Shown here: positions 1 through 10,190 of the stretch, piece after piece
Numbering within the stretch: position 1 is the first letter of the stretch
Layout of the letters: each line of letters starts with the position of its first letter
Assembly: GCA_021825925.1 (NCBI GenBank)
Contig: JAKAFP010000008.1
Location: 99,047 to 163,046, forward strand
Source: Chloroflexota bacterium
Lineage (GTDB): Bacteria > Chloroflexota > Anaerolineae > Anaerolineales > Anaerolineaceae
Reading direction: 5' to 3'
Length of the DNA stretch: 64,000 nt
Program-made: the position numbers and the translations under genes
The notes under the pieces: model-generated
Databases searched by the model: none
What the model was told of the DNA's origin: nothing
Seen by the model: the letters and a program-made list of their open reading frames with translations, nothing else

Positions 1-69
1 TCCAGGCGTACATTGGAGAAAGCCGGATTCATTGCCGATTACCGCATGTTGGAGTTTTCATTTAGATAA
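1..69 (+). CDS. C-terminal fragment, probable GNAT N-acetyltransferase
   Basis: The window opens inside a reading frame that ends with TAA at 67-69. The 22 visible residues include RRTLEKAGFIADYRM, which resembles the 'S.R.LEKAGF' segment near the C-terminus of GNAT acetyltransferases. Too little is visible to assign a substrate, and the start lies outside the window. The next gene begins about 45 bases downstream on the same strand. Confidence 0.45.
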   Translation, partial: SRRTLEKAGFIADYRMLEFSFR

Positions 70-113
70 TATAATTTGTCATCAATCAAGAAACTTAAAG
101 ATCAGAGGGCAAA

Positions 114-968
114 ATGGATGATCCAATAAAATCACTATCTGATGTTTCAGGAACAATGTTGATCACCCTTTATTCACGTGCCAGAGAAACGATGAGTCCA
201 GACCCGATCATCCAGGACCCCAAAGCGGTGGAGATCATCAACATCTTCAAAAAAGAGTTGGCCGGGTCATCCAATCCGATCCATCAGAAGATCGTCAATG
301 ACACATACAACCCTAAATTGGCGGTAACCATGGCACTGCGAAGCCGGTGCTTTGACCGTTACGTGCTTAATTTTTTGGAACGCCATCCAGACGGGACGGT
401 GATCAATTTCGGCTGCGGCCTGGATACACGCTTTGACCGCATTGATAACGGAAATGTAAAATGGTTTGATATAGATTTTGAATCCGTGATCGCGCTTCGC
501 CGCCGCTTCATGGCAGAAACCGATCGCCGACGCTTCATTGCATGTTCCATTCTGGATGAGGCCTGGACCGAACAAGTCAAAACTGGAGGCCCCTTTTTGA
601 TTCTGGCCGAGGGAGTTTTCATGTATCTCACGGAGACTGCCGTGAAAAACCTCCTAGCCATGGTCAAAGCCAAGCTGGGATCGTTTGAACTTGTATGCGA
701 GGTGTCAAACCTTTACTGGGTCAAAAAAATGACCACTCCATACATGCAGCAAAAATTCAAACGGCAATTAGGGATGGAAAGCGGCGCGCTTTTTTCTTTT
801 GGCATCCCTGATAGTCATTACTTTGAAACATGGGCACCTGATTACACATTGCTGGATGATTGGACCTATTTTGACGACCGCGAGAAAAAACTGAGGTGGT
901 TCAACTTATTCTCAAAAATTGATGTGATTCGCAGAGTGCAGTGGACCATCCATTATCAAATCGGATAA
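114..968 (+). CDS. Class I SAM-dependent methyltransferase, leucine carboxyl methyltransferase (PPM1/TcmP) family
   Basis: A 284-residue cytosolic methyltransferase. Residues around 95-105 carry a motif I-like stretch (VINFGCGLDTRFDRI) followed by WFDIDFESVI, the arrangement of the LCM/TcmP family, whose members O-methylate carboxyl groups of proteins or small polyketide-like acids. The N-terminal half has the family pattern of an RAxET-like segment followed by an R-rich helix. A GAGGGC ribosome site lies just upstream of the ATG. A second methyltransferase gene follows 31 bases downstream, so the two may be cotranscribed. The substrate cannot be deduced from sequence. Confidence 0.8.
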   Translation: MDDPIKSLSDVSGTMLITLYSRARETMSPDPIIQDPKAVEIINIFKKELAGSSNPIHQKIVNDTYNPKLAVTMALRSRCFDRYVLNFLERHPDGTVINFGCGLDTRFDRIDNGNVKWFDIDFESVIALRRRFMAETDRRRFIACSILDEAWTEQVKTGGPFLILAEGVFMYLTETAVKNLLAMVKAKLGSFELVCEVSNLYWVKKMTTPYMQQKFKRQLGMESGALFSFGIPDSHYFETWAPDYTLLDDWTYFDDREKKLRWFNLFSKIDVIRRVQWTIHYQIG

Positions 969-999
969 GCGGAAACTCAGACATGAAAAAAGGGATACT

Positions 1000-1566
1000 A
1001 TGGAAACAATGAGTTTCGAAGATTATGCTCAACTTTTAAAAGGAACTCGCGGCGAATATTATGACGGCCGATGGGAATATTACAAAGAAGTCATTGAAAT
1101 TGTTCATCAACTGAACCCGACATCCGTGCTTGAACTTGGCCCCGGGTCGCACACCATAGTTAAGAACTGCGATATTATGGTAAAACCTGAGGATGATGAT
1201 TGGGGCAGACCGATTAATCCCATCAATCGCGTTCATTTTTTTGATGCCACTGAAAAAGACTGGCCGATCGCTGACAAGCAATACGACTTGTTTATTGCCT
1301 TGCAGGTTTGGGAACACCTGAGCAACAAACAGAGCCGAGCCTTTCGAGAAGTCATGCGCATCTCAAAGGCTGCCATTTTAAGCCTGCCTTATTGGTGGGA
1401 TTGCCCGGTGAATGATGCCAATTATCCAGAACATCATCACATAGATGAAGAACTGATCGCTGATTGGACCTTGAACATCAAACCAGAAAATGTGATCAAA
1501 ATTGCCAGAACCGGTGACCGCGTGAGCAAAGGTCCGCGTATCATCTATTATTGGAGGTTTAATTAG
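1000..1566 (+). CDS. SAM-dependent methyltransferase-domain protein
   Basis: A 188-residue protein with a Rossmann-type methyltransferase core. The motif VLELGPGSH near residue 43 would bind the SAM methionine moiety, YDLFIALQVWEHL near residues 93-105 corresponds to motifs II and III, and a short variable C-terminus holds the His-rich stretch YPEHHHID. The protein is short for the class, with no obvious substrate-binding insertion. It follows the LCM-family methyltransferase closely and precedes a small zinc-ribbon gene; all three share a strand. The function is not recognisable beyond methyl transfer. Confidence 0.7.
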   Translation: METMSFEDYAQLLKGTRGEYYDGRWEYYKEVIEIVHQLNPTSVLELGPGSHTIVKNCDIMVKPEDDDWGRPINPINRVHFFDATEKDWPIADKQYDLFIALQVWEHLSNKQSRAFREVMRISKAAILSLPYWWDCPVNDANYPEHHHIDEELIADWTLNIKPENVIKIARTGDRVSKGPRIIYYWRFN

Positions 1567-1605
1567 TAACAAAATTGTGGTAACTACACATTTCGGACAA
1601 CAGAT

Positions 1606-1893
1606 ATGATCAAACCTTATGAATGCACACAATGTGGAGCCACTGAGTTCGATGATATTAGTGTAAACAAGGTTCGCTGCGCATATTGTGGAAGTTTGTT
1701 TGCAGTGACAAAAAAAGAACCCACCTTGTTTATCAATAATGGCGCGAATGTCACATTCGGCAAAAACGCAAATGTCGAAGTGCGTGGCGACATTGAAATT
1801 GAAAAGGGTGCAAATGTTGACATACAAGGAAAGGTAACTGTACTAAAAGGCCGGGAGCAGAAAGCTTTCAGCCTGACTCTGATAAAACCATAG
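1606..1893 (+). CDS. Small zinc-ribbon protein with beta-solenoid-like tail
   Basis: A 95-residue protein. C7/C10 and C25/C28 form a CxxC...CxxC zinc ribbon (YECTQCGA and RCAYCGS). Residues about 40-85 form a short repeated pattern (NGANVTFGKNANVEVRGD, EKGANVDIQGKVTV) with alternating Val/Ile and Gly/Asn, as in bactofilin-like beta-helical rungs. A zinc ribbon followed by a few beta rungs suggests a small scaffold or adaptor, but no function is established here. It is convergent with araA across a strong hairpin. Confidence 0.6.
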   Translation: MIKPYECTQCGATEFDDISVNKVRCAYCGSLFAVTKKEPTLFINNGANVTFGKNANVEVRGDIEIEKGANVDIQGKVTVLKGREQKAFSLTLIKP

Positions 1894-1957
1894 TTCCAAT
1901 AACTCATAATTAGCAGTTCAAGGTTTCAGCTAGAAGCATCAACAATATATCATTAAA

Positions 1958-1992
1958 GCAAAATTCCGGCTGCCGCATAGCCGGAATTTTGC
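1958..1992. terminator. Bidirectional terminator between zinc-ribbon gene and araA
   Basis: Perfect 13-base arms (1958-1970 and 1980-1992) enclose a 9-base loop. The arms have A/T-rich outer ends, so either strand gives a GC stem followed by U-rich sequence. It separates the convergent genes ending at 1893 (+) and 2043 (-). Confidence 0.8.
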
Positions 1993-2042
1993 ACGTAAAA
2001 GGAGAGAAATGTCCCAGTAAGGGAACGGATGTTGTCTAAAGT

Positions 2043-3548
2043 TTAGTGGTTGCCACGCATGTGGTAGTACGCTTCGTTCCAGTGGATTTCTTTTTTAAAC
2101 TCGCTCAATTTCGTATTCTCATCAATCAGGAGCAGTTCGATGCCCGCCATCTCGGCAAAATCCTGCATATGTTCGGCGGTCAGATCAAAACTGAAGCTGG
2201 TATGATGAGCTCCACCGGCATAGATCCAGGCGGCTGCAGCCACTTTCAGGTTCGGACGAGGTAGCCACAAGGCGCGTGCCACGGGCAGTTTGGGCAGCGC
2301 TTGATCGGTTGGCACCACATCCACCACATTGGCCACCATTCTAAAGCGGTCGCCCATATCCATGATCGAAGCAGCGACTGCCGGGCCGGTCTTGGAATCA
2401 AAGATCGCGCGCACGGGATCAGCCTTGCCGCCAATGGATAGGGGCAGGATATCGAGTTTGGGTTTACCACTGGAAATGGATTCACTCACCTCGAGCATGT
2501 GGGCACCGAGGATCTTGTCGCCAGAGGGATGGAAGTGATAGGTGTAATCTTCCATAAAGCTCATGCCGCCGGGCAACCCTACGCCCATGACCTTCATGGC
2601 GCGCACAAGGGCGGATGTCTTCCAATCGCCCTCAGCGCCAAAACCGTATCCATCGCGCATCAAGCGTTGAACAGCAATACCGGGCAGTTGTGTCAACCCG
2701 TAGAGGTCTTCAAAGTTGGTGGTAAAGGCTTTGAAACCGCCATCCACGAGGAAACTGCGCATGCCGACTTCAATACGAGCAGCTTCGACCAGGGATTGAT
2801 GCGCCTTGCCACCTAGCAGTAAGGCCGGGGCAACACTATATTCATCCTGATAAGTTTGAACCAGTTTCTTGATATCAGCATCACTGGCTTCATTGACATA
2901 TTTGACCAATTCGCCCACCCCGTAAGCATGGACGGCGAAACCAAATTTGATCTGGGCCTCAACTTTATCCCCTTCGGTAACAGCTACATTGCGCATGTTG
3001 TCGCCAAAACGCGCAAGTTTAGCGCCCTGCCAATCTGCCCAACCCGCTGCCACGCGCGCCCAAACCCCCAGGCTGGCCTGCACTTCGGGGTCTTGCCAGT
3101 GTCCAACGACGACCTTGCGTTCCAAACGCAGGCGGCTGCCAATAAACCCGTACTCACGGTCTCCATGGGCAGCCTGATTAAGATTCATGAAATCCATATC
3201 CATTTCGGACCAGGGAATTTCACTGTTGTACTGGGTGTGCAAATGGACCAATGGTTTTTTCAAATGGGTTAAACCGGCGATCCACATTCGCGCAGGAGAG
3301 AAGGTGTGCATCCAGGTGATCAATCCAATACACTGATGTGCGTTGTTGGCTTCGAGACATAAGGCCAGGATCTCTTCAGAAGTCTTTACCACCGGTTTGA
3401 AAACCACTTTAACCGGAATCTCGCTGCATGCATCCAGAGCCTTGGCAATTTCTGTTGAATGCGCGGCCACCTGGAGCAAAGTCTCAGGACCGTATAAATG
3501 CTGGCTGCCGGTGACAAACCAAATTTCGTATTGTTTTAGATCGATCAC
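2043..3548 (-). CDS. araA: L-arabinose isomerase
   Basis: AraA converts L-arabinose to L-ribulose in the cytosol, the first step of arabinose catabolism. The N-terminal sequence [20 protein letters not shown] and internal segments [11 protein letters not shown] and QFKFG-like [14 protein letters not shown] are highly typical of AraA. Length is 501 residues, about normal. The start is placed at GTG 3548 because AAGGAG lies at the right spacing upstream; the longer frame up to 3569 would begin inside that ribosome site. It is the last gene of the arabinose operon, 45 bases after araD. Confidence in identity is very high. Confidence 0.97.
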   Translation of the reverse strand: MIDLKQYEIWFVTGSQHLYGPETLLQVAAHSTEIAKALDACSEIPVKVVFKPVVKTSEEILALCLEANNAHQCIGLITWMHTFSPARMWIAGLTHLKKPLVHLHTQYNSEIPWSEMDMDFMNLNQAAHGDREYGFIGSRLRLERKVVVGHWQDPEVQASLGVWARVAAGWADWQGAKLARFGDNMRNVAVTEGDKVEAQIKFGFAVHAYGVGELVKYVNEASDADIKKLVQTYQDEYSVAPALLLGGKAHQSLVEAARIEVGMRSFLVDGGFKAFTTNFEDLYGLTQLPGIAVQRLMRDGYGFGAEGDWKTSALVRAMKVMGVGLPGGMSFMEDYTYHFHPSGDKILGAHMLEVSESISSGKPKLDILPLSIGGKADPVRAIFDSKTGPAVAASIMDMGDRFRMVANVVDVVPTDQALPKLPVARALWLPRPNLKVAAAAWIYAGGAHHTSFSFDLTAEHMQDFAEMAGIELLLIDENTKLSEFKKEIHWNEAYYHMRGNH

Positions 3549-3593
3549 TTTTAACTCCTTAACTATCAATATAAGTATAGAGATCCGCGGCGG

Positions 3594-4235
3594 TTATTGA
3601 CCGTAGACCCCCGTATAACGCTGATGAAGGGATTTAATTTGTTCGGCCGGGATTTCATCCGGCGTGCCAATTTGCAACGCCATCCAAACAGTGGCAGCCA
3701 CGTCTTCGGTCATGACGGCGGCTTTAACTGCTGACACTGCGTCTTTACCAATAGTGAATACGCCGTGATTCTTGAGCAGCACCGCGGGAGAACGTCCGAT
3801 GCTTTCGAGCACCACCTTGCCAATGGCTTCATCACCGATCAGTGCAAATCCGCCACAAGGGATGGGACCACCGAACTCGTCAGCAATAGCAGTCAAAACA
3901 CACGGAATGGACCTTCCAACGGCTGCGAAGGCTGTGGCATAGCGAGAATGGGTGTGTACGATGCCATTCACATCTGCACGATGTTGGTAGATATATAAAT
4001 GGCTCCAGGTATCAGAGGAAGGTTTGCAATGCCCTTCGACCACCTTGCCGGCCATATTGAGCACCACCATGTCTTCAGGACGCAGTTTTTCAAAGGGGAC
4101 ACCACTGGGCTTGATCACCATCAAACCCGAATCAATATCCCGGGCACTGACATTGCCGCTCGTCCACGCAACCAGGTTATTCTTCGGAAGTTCACGATTC
4201 AGTTCGACCAATTCTTCTTTCAGTTTTTCAAGCAT
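3594..4235 (-). CDS. araD: L-ribulose-5-phosphate 4-epimerase
   Basis: A class II aldolase-fold epimerase (213 residues) that converts L-ribulose 5-phosphate to D-xylulose 5-phosphate. Visible signatures are the N-terminal TSGNVSARD and the metal-binding GIVHTHSRYATAFAA around residues 93-108, plus LLKNHGVFTIG with a further metal-ligand His. AAGGAG precedes the ATG by 6 bases. It sits between the kinase and araA, completing the pathway. Related enzymes (UlaF, SgbE, fuculose-P aldolase) share the fold; context supports AraD. Confidence 0.93.
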   Translation of the reverse strand: MLEKLKEELVELNRELPKNNLVAWTSGNVSARDIDSGLMVIKPSGVPFEKLRPEDMVVLNMAGKVVEGHCKPSSDTWSHLYIYQHRADVNGIVHTHSRYATAFAAVGRSIPCVLTAIADEFGGPIPCGGFALIGDEAIGKVVLESIGRSPAVLLKNHGVFTIGKDAVSAVKAAVMTEDVAATVWMALQIGTPDEIPAEQIKSLHQRYTGVYGQ

Positions 4236-4277
4236 TCATTACTCCTTACTGAGGTTACCTGTTTCTTCAACAGGTGA

Positions 4278-5879
4278 TTATTTCATCGAGTCAATCGCAA
4301 CTCGTTCAATCGCAAGTCCATTTTTATAACGCGCCATGAAAATGGCAAAGCCTTCCACATCTTTAGCATCAGGTGTTATGGTTTTTCCATTTTGATCTGC
4401 AAAAACTTTCTTTGTCAGATACTCTTCAAGCGATTCCTTATCGGCCTTATTCAACATGAAAGAAGCCAGCAAGGCGATCCCCCAGGCGCCCCCCTCGCCT
4501 GCGGTCTCCATCACAGCCACCGGCACATTCATCGCCGCAGCCATGATCTTTTGTCCCACGTCCCTGGTTTTAAAGAAGCCCCCATGACCAAGGACCTGGT
4601 CAACTTTTACCTTTTCCTGTTCAAACAGGATATCCAATCCAACTTTTAAAGCGCCAAGAGAAGAGAACAGATGCACCCGCATGAAGTTGGCCAGGTTGAA
4701 TCGGCTTTCGGGTGTGCGTACGAACAGCGGACGTCCTTCTTCAAAATGAGTGATATGTTCACCGGAAAGGTAATTGTAAGCTAATAGATTGCCGCCATCT
4801 GCATCCCCTTGAAGCGCTTTTTGGTAGAGCAGTTCAAACAATTTATTTTGATCCACTTCGACCCCCAGCAGGCCGGTAAACTCCTGAAACAATCCGATCC
4901 AGGCATTAAGGTCGGAGGTGCAGTTGTTGCAATGCACCATGGCGACTGGTTTGCCGGTGGGGGTTGTAACCATGTCAATCTCGGCGTATCGCCTGGATAA
5001 TGCTTTTTCGAGCACGATCATGGCAAAAACGGAGGTGCCTGCAGAGACGTTGCCTGTACGTTCAGCCACGCTGTTGGTGGCCACCATACCTGTCCCAGCA
5101 TCCCCTTCTGGTGGACAAAGCGGAATACCTGCCTTGAGGGCTCCAGTCGGGTCAAGCAATTTGGCACCGGCTTCAGTTAACTCACCCGCCCTCTCACCTG
5201 CTGTGAGTACTTTTGGCAGAATATCTTGAAGCTTGAATGGCAGGTTCAGAGAATTGAGCTTCTCATCGAAAAGCTTGAGCATGCCTTTATCGTAATCATT
5301 GGTGTTACTGTCAATGGGGAACATCCCCGAGGCTTCACCCACTCCCAACACTTTTTGGCCGGTTAATTTCCAGTGCACGTAGCCCGCAAGGGTTGAGAGA
5401 TAGGTGATATTCTTGACGTGGGATTCGTTATTCAGGATCGCCTGATAAAGATGGGCAATGCTCCAGCGTTGAGGGATAGTGAAATCGAACAACTCACTTA
5501 GCTGGCTGGAAGCTTCTTCGGTCATGGTATTGCGCCAGGTGCGGAAAGGTACCAGCAGGTTTTCACCTTGATCAAACACCATGTAACCATGCATCATCGC
5601 GCTGAAACCGATGGCGCCAATTTTTGTTAGGGGCGTGTTGTACTTATTCAATACGTCGTCACATAGGTTACGGTAACAATCCTGCAAGCCAGTCCAAATA
5701 TCATCCAGGCTGTACGTCCAGACACCGTTTTCGTATCGGTTTTCCCAATCGTGGCTTCCTGAAGCAATCGGGGAATGATCTTCAGCGATCAGGACAGCCT
5801 TGATACGGGTAGATCCGAATTCGATGCCCAGAAAAGTTTGGCCGTTGTTTATTGCAGTTTGGATGGCTTGTTGATTCAT
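4278..5879 (-). CDS. FGGY-family carbohydrate kinase, probable ribulokinase
   Basis: A 533-residue FGGY kinase. The N-terminal [16 protein letters not shown] is the ATP-binding phosphate-1 region, and [16 protein letters not shown] and [19 protein letters not shown] correspond to later ATP-site motifs. By position between the arabinose importer and araD it should phosphorylate L-ribulose. It is not a canonical AraB and more resembles the xylulokinase-like branch used as ribulokinase in Clostridia and Bifidobacteria. The start is set at ATG 5879, which has AGGTAGGA upstream; the ATG at 5900 has no ribosome site. The 264-base gap to the permease gene is unusually long for this operon. Confidence 0.88.
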   Translation of the reverse strand: MNQQAIQTAINNGQTFLGIEFGSTRIKAVLIAEDHSPIASGSHDWENRYENGVWTYSLDDIWTGLQDCYRNLCDDVLNKYNTPLTKIGAIGFSAMMHGYMVFDQGENLLVPFRTWRNTMTEEASSQLSELFDFTIPQRWSIAHLYQAILNNESHVKNITYLSTLAGYVHWKLTGQKVLGVGEASGMFPIDSNTNDYDKGMLKLFDEKLNSLNLPFKLQDILPKVLTAGERAGELTEAGAKLLDPTGALKAGIPLCPPEGDAGTGMVATNSVAERTGNVSAGTSVFAMIVLEKALSRRYAEIDMVTTPTGKPVAMVHCNNCTSDLNAWIGLFQEFTGLLGVEVDQNKLFELLYQKALQGDADGGNLLAYNYLSGEHITHFEEGRPLFVRTPESRFNLANFMRVHLFSSLGALKVGLDILFEQEKVKVDQVLGHGGFFKTRDVGQKIMAAAMNVPVAVMETAGEGGAWGIALLASFMLNKADKESLEEYLTKKVFADQNGKTITPDAKDVEGFAIFMARYKNGLAIERVAIDSMK

Positions 5880-6143
5880 TAATAGTCCTACCTTCGACAT
5901 ATAAGGTTATTACAATAAATCTCAGTAAAACAATTAGGCAACTCAATACCCAGAGGCAACACTAAACATACGGTGTCATCAATATGACCGATGTCCGCCA
6001 ATGGTTTTTTTCTATAAATAAGTTGTTTTTGCTTTTCGAACAATTGTTGCTTACTAAAGAGTAAGATTTTTGACTAATTTAATACCGTTCTTTTCCAAAT
6101 TGATCTACGAAACTACCATTCAATTTAGATGATTATTTGCATA
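5880..6143 (-). other. Intergenic leader of the kinase-araD-araA segment
   Basis: An AT-rich 264-base gap between the permease stop and the kinase start. It could hold a secondary promoter: a weak TTGTTC / 17 bases / TATTTA match lies near 6007-6035 on the minus strand. An imperfect inverted repeat (GGTGTCAT ... ATGACC) lies near 5970-5990. No GTGAGCGG half-site is seen here, so regulation by the LacI-type protein would act only from the distal promoter. No gene was found. Confidence 0.35.
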
Positions 6144-7304
6144 CTAGCTTTTATTTTTCTGGTAAACATCAAATAATACTGCAGCTAAAAGCACTAAACC
6201 TTTAACTACTTTTTGCCAATCAATACCCAGACCCATGATGGACATACCGTTATTCATAACACCAATGATGAAGGCGCCTACTACTGCACCGATCACTTTG
6301 CCAATACCGCCGCTCGCTGAGGCGCCACCAATAAAGCATGCGGCAATAACATCCAATTCCATGCCATCGCCGGCGTTGGGTGTTGCACTGTTAAGGCGGG
6401 CTGTTACGATCAAACCGGCCAAGGCAGATAAAACCCCCATATTGATGAAGGTTCCAAACAATAATTTCGGGGTATTCACGCCGGAAAGCCTTGCGGCTTT
6501 TTCATTGCCACCCAACGCGTAGATCCTTCTACCAATTACGGTTTGACTGCTTACAAAGGAATATAGAGTGATCAAGACAAACAACAGCACCAGAACATTA
6601 GGCAATCCTTTATATGAAGCCAGAATAAAGCACAAACCTATGATAGCTGCTGAGATCACCAAGTTTTTTATGATGAAAATATAGGCTGGCAACACTTCAA
6701 ACCCATATTTCCGTTCGTGTTGTCGGGTTCTATAATCGAGAAAAACAAGTGCAATAGCCAATATTGCGCCGATGATAATCGTAGTCAGGTGGATGCCCTC
6801 AACATGGAAGAAATCAGGAATGAACCCGGTACTGATTTTTTGAAAGCCAGTGGGGAAAGGTCCAATAGATTCTCCTTGCAGCAAGACAAAAGTCAATCCA
6901 CGGAAAATCAACATACCTGCCAAAGTAACGATGAATGCCGGGATCTTAACATAGGCGACCCAATAACCTTGCCAGGCACCTACGACAGCACCAAGTATCA
7001 AACAAATAACAACTGTGACAATCCAGTTAACATCCATCTTAACAATAAGGACCGATGCAACAGCACCGATCACTGCGACGACGGACCCTACTGACAAATC
7101 AATCCAGCCAGAGATAATGATAAGCAGCATGCCTAACGCCATGGCAATAATATAGCTATTTTGCAGAACCAAGTTAGTAATGTTGACCGGTTTGAACAAA
7201 ATCCCTTTTGTGATTATCTGGAATAGAATCATGATCACAACCAAAGCTATGAGCATGGCATAATCACGGATATTGTTTTTCAGAAAGGAAGATAAACTTT
7301 TCAT
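6144..7304 (-). CDS. Sugar ABC transporter permease, MmsB/GguB/XylH type
   Basis: A 386-residue integral membrane permease of the CUT2 importer class, with about ten hydrophobic segments. Family signatures include [20 protein letters not shown] in the first third and [15 protein letters not shown], the EAA-like coupling region. It moves a monosaccharide, here most likely L-arabinose, across the membrane with the preceding ATPase. The start codon overlaps the ATPase stop by 4 bases (ATGA), with GAGGTG upstream, indicating translational coupling. A cytosolic insert near residues 190-205 ([15 protein letters not shown]) is typical of the GguB/MmsB branch. Confidence 0.93.
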   Translation of the reverse strand: MKSLSSFLKNNIRDYAMLIALVVIMILFQIITKGILFKPVNITNLVLQNSYIIAMALGMLLIIISGWIDLSVGSVVAVIGAVASVLIVKMDVNWIVTVVICLILGAVVGAWQGYWVAYVKIPAFIVTLAGMLIFRGLTFVLLQGESIGPFPTGFQKISTGFIPDFFHVEGIHLTTIIIGAILAIALVFLDYRTRQHERKYGFEVLPAYIFIIKNLVISAAIIGLCFILASYKGLPNVLVLLFVLITLYSFVSSQTVIGRRIYALGGNEKAARLSGVNTPKLLFGTFINMGVLSALAGLIVTARLNSATPNAGDGMELDVIAACFIGGASASGGIGKVIGAVVGAFIIGVMNNGMSIMGLGIDWQKVVKGLVLLAAVLFDVYQKNKS

Positions 7305-8839
7305 AATTCATTCACCTCTTGGGTCATGATGTGTTTCATAACTATTTCTGGTGTTGCTTGTTTGGATGGCATCTCACCAACGATCTTCCCTTCGCGCACG
7401 ATGTAAATCCGATCGCAAACACCCAGCACTTCAGATAATTCTGAAGAAATCAGGATGATTCCTTTACCTTCACTTGCCAGGCGATTAATGATGGTATAGA
7501 TTTCAAACTTCGCCCCTACATCAATACCCCTGGTTGGTTCATCCAAGATTAAAACATCTGGAGTGGCAAATAACCACTTGCTGAGTACGACCTTTTGCTG
7601 ATTGCCGCCAGATAAATTAACTGCAAGTTGCTGTAAACTGGAGCACTTAATATTTAATTTTTCACGATATCCACTTGTGACAGACATTTCCTTGGGTTGA
7701 TTGATTACGAACCCATTGGAAACGGCTCTTAAATTTGCAAGCGTAATATTCTCTTTAATATCTTGAATCAGCACCAAACCATATGCTTTTCGGTCTTCTG
7801 TTGCATAGGCAATGCCGTTTTTTACTGCTTTATCAATCGAGCTGATATCAATTTGCTTGCCTGATTTATATGCAAACCCAGAGATGTGTTTTCCATAAGA
7901 GTGGCCAAAAATACTCATGGCCAATTCCGTTCTTCCGGCGCCCATCAAACCCGCAAGACCAACGACTTCACCCCTGCGGACATTTATGTTCACATTGGAA
8001 CTTACCTTAAGGTCCGAATGAACAGGATGGTAAACATTCCAATCTTTTACCTCAAAAATCACTTCACCAATTTCATTTTCGCGAGGCGGAAAACGATGTG
8101 TAATATCACGTCCCACCATTCCTCGAATGATTCGGTCTTCGCTGATCTTGTCCACTTTACAGTCCAAGGTTTCAACCGTTGCGCCATCACGTAGAATTGT
8201 AATTGAGTCTGCAACCTTGGAAATTTCGTCCAGCTTGTGAGAAATCAAAATGGAAGAGATCCCATGAGATTTTAATTGAAGGAGTAAATCAAGCAGCTTA
8301 TCACTATCAGTTTCATTCAATGAAGCAGTAGGCTCATCTAATATTAACAGTTTTACTTTCTTTGCCAAAGCCTTGGCAATTTCGACCAGTTGTTGTTTTC
8401 CAACCCCAAGGGTTGAGATGATCGTATTTGGATTTTCATGTAATCCAACTTTTTTCAATAATTCGATGCTCTTTGCTACTGATGCTTTCCAATTAATTAC
8501 ACCCCTTTTACTTTGCTCGTTTCCAAGAAAGAGGTTTTCAACAATTGACAAAGTTGGTATAAGAGCAAGTTCTTGATGAATAATTACCAGTCCAACCGCT
8601 TCAGAATGGCTGATATCTTTAAACCGACACTCGTTTCCTTGAAAATAGATCTCACCTTCATAAGTGCCATGTGGATAAACACCACTAAGCACCTTCATCA
8701 ACGTTGACTTACCAGCACCGTTTTCTCCGACCAAGGCATGAATCTCGCCCTCAGTGACGCTAAAACTTACATTATCAAGTGCTTTCACTCCGGGAAATGA
8801 CTTACTAATATTGCGCATTTCCAAAATGACATCAGCCAT
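7301..8839 (-). CDS. Sugar ABC transporter ATP-binding protein, MmsA/GguA/XylG type
   Basis: A 512-residue tandem ABC ATPase of CUT2 sugar importers. Domain 1 has Walker [10 protein letters not shown] (about residues 38-46), signature [15 protein letters not shown] and Walker [12 protein letters not shown]. Domain 2 has a degenerate Walker A ([10 protein letters not shown]), a standard signature [14 protein letters not shown] and [13 protein letters not shown]. This asymmetric pair is normal for the family. It energises the permease encoded immediately downstream with a 4-base overlap. The start has AAGGAC upstream. Substrate is inferred as arabinose from the operon. Confidence 0.94.
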   Translation of the reverse strand: MADVILEMRNISKSFPGVKALDNVSFSVTEGEIHALVGENGAGKSTLMKVLSGVYPHGTYEGEIYFQGNECRFKDISHSEAVGLVIIHQELALIPTLSIVENLFLGNEQSKRGVINWKASVAKSIELLKKVGLHENPNTIISTLGVGKQQLVEIAKALAKKVKLLILDEPTASLNETDSDKLLDLLLQLKSHGISSILISHKLDEISKVADSITILRDGATVETLDCKVDKISEDRIIRGMVGRDITHRFPPRENEIGEVIFEVKDWNVYHPVHSDLKVSSNVNINVRRGEVVGLAGLMGAGRTELAMSIFGHSYGKHISGFAYKSGKQIDISSIDKAVKNGIAYATEDRKAYGLVLIQDIKENITLANLRAVSNGFVINQPKEMSVTSGYREKLNIKCSSLQQLAVNLSGGNQQKVVLSKWLFATPDVLILDEPTRGIDVGAKFEIYTIINRLASEGKGIILISSELSEVLGVCDRIYIVREGKIVGEMPSKQATPEIVMKHIMTQEVNEL

Positions 8840-8912
8840 GGTTGATTAGTCCTTAATTAAAGATGAATAAAAGAAATTATAGTAAAAACTTCTTGAAAAT
8901 TCAACAAATTTT

Positions 8913-8942
8913 ATAGAGCAGAGGGTTGCCCCTCTGCTCTAT
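8913..8942 (-). terminator. Intra-operon hairpin between binding-protein and ATPase genes
   Basis: A near-perfect stem of about 13 base pairs with a short loop lies in the 115-base gap. On the minus strand it is followed only by AAAATTTG, so it is probably a partial attenuator or mRNA-stabilising hairpin. Such elements commonly give the binding protein higher expression than the membrane components. Confidence 0.6.
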
Positions 8943-8954
8943 GAATTGAAACGA

Positions 8955-10037
8955 CTACTTCAGGTCTTCAGCTTTAATGTATCCGCTGTCAACAAGTTCT
9001 TTCTGGTAGTTGGTAATGTCAATGCTAATGGGGGTCAAAAGGTAAGAAGGAACAATTTTGACTTCATTATTGTAGGTTTTGGTGTCATTGACATCCACAG
9101 TCTCGCCCTTGAGAGCCTGATCAACCATCTTGGCAGTCTGAGCAGCAAGTGCACGAGTGTCTTTGAAAACGGTGTAGGTTTGTTCGCCAGCGATCATGGA
9201 TTTGATCGAAGCAACTTCCGCATCCTGTCCAGTGACAACGGGGCATTTCAGTTCAGGTGTGCAGTAGCCAACACCCTTCAGTGAAGAGAGGATACCGATT
9301 GAAAGACCATCGTAGGGTGACAAAACGCCGTCAATTTTCGCGTCGGTGTAATAGGCGCTCAGAAGGTTGTCCATACGAGCCTGAGCGGTAGCTGCAAGCC
9401 AGCGTAAGGTACCGACTTTATCCATGCCCATTTGACCACTTTTCACGACCAAAACACCACTGTCAATGTAGGGTTGAAGAACAGACATGGCGCCATCATA
9501 GAAATAGAAGGCATTGGTATCATCAGGTGATCCACCGAAGAGTTCAATATTGAAGGGGCCTTTGGCACCATCTGTTACACCAAGTCCTTTAAGAAGTTGG
9601 GTTCCTTGAATGACACCCACACCGAAATTATCGAAGGTGGCGTAGTAATCAACATTCTCAGTTTTGGTGATCAGGCGATCATAAGAGATAACCAAAACAC
9701 CAGCATCATGTGCTTTTTTAAGCACGTCAGACATGGTTGAACCATCAATGGCTGCGATCACGAGAACTTTGGCACCTTTGGTGACCATGTTTTCGATCTG
9801 AGCCAATTGGTTTTGGATATCATTGTCTGCAAATTGTAAATCAGCCTGGTAGCCTAAGGATTCAAATGACTTGACCATGCTCTCTCCGTCAGAAATCCAA
9901 CGGGTTGAAGTTTTGGTAGGCATAGAAATTCCGACGAGTTTGGCATCAGAACTGGCTTTCGGTGCGCCGCAAGCAGCAAGCACGAAGCTTAAAAGAACGA
10001 GAACAACGACTAACTTATAGATCAAACCTTTTGACAT
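8955..10037 (-). CDS. Sugar-binding lipoprotein, ChvE/GguC-partner type
   Basis: A 360-residue periplasmic-binding-protein-like lipoprotein. The N-terminus is a signal peptide with lipobox VLAAC at residues 19-23, then a type I binding fold ([56 protein letters not shown]). The YDRLI...NVDYY segment is characteristic of ChvE and XylF proteins that bind aldopentoses and galactose. It delivers sugar to the ATPase/permease pair. AAGGAGAAGGAA precedes the ATG. A 153-base gap separates it from the regulator upstream. The arabinose operon supports L-arabinose as ligand; xylose or galactose are alternatives. Confidence 0.93.
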   Translation of the reverse strand: MSKGLIYKLVVVLVLLSFVLAACGAPKASSDAKLVGISMPTKTSTRWISDGESMVKSFESLGYQADLQFADNDIQNQLAQIENMVTKGAKVLVIAAIDGSTMSDVLKKAHDAGVLVISYDRLITKTENVDYYATFDNFGVGVIQGTQLLKGLGVTDGAKGPFNIELFGGSPDDTNAFYFYDGAMSVLQPYIDSGVLVVKSGQMGMDKVGTLRWLAATAQARMDNLLSAYYTDAKIDGVLSPYDGLSIGILSSLKGVGYCTPELKCPVVTGQDAEVASIKSMIAGEQTYTVFKDTRALAAQTAKMVDQALKGETVDVNDTKTYNNEVKIVPSYLLTPISIDITNYQKELVDSGYIKAEDLK

Positions 10038-10190
10038 TTCCTTCTCCTTATTCGAAAAATTGGTTTTATTGGTTACATTTCAAAATTTCTGGTCCTTTTT
10101 GAAAACACCGTCTTCAACCATATCCTTATAGTGTGAAAATCTCACCTCCTTATACAATATCTCAGTCAAAGGATCCTGAGGATAACGAAA
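10038..10190 (-). other. Leader of the sugar-binding-protein gene
   Basis: Between the regulator stop and the binding-protein start the minus strand has a strong but orphan AAGGAGGTGAG site near 10142-10153, followed by an imperfect inverted repeat GTGAGATTTTCAC. A 13-codon frame (MVEDGVFKKDQKF) starts about 23 bases later. This may be a structured leader or a regulator half-site. No convincing promoter was found here, so transcription probably continues from the regulator promoter. Confidence 0.35.
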
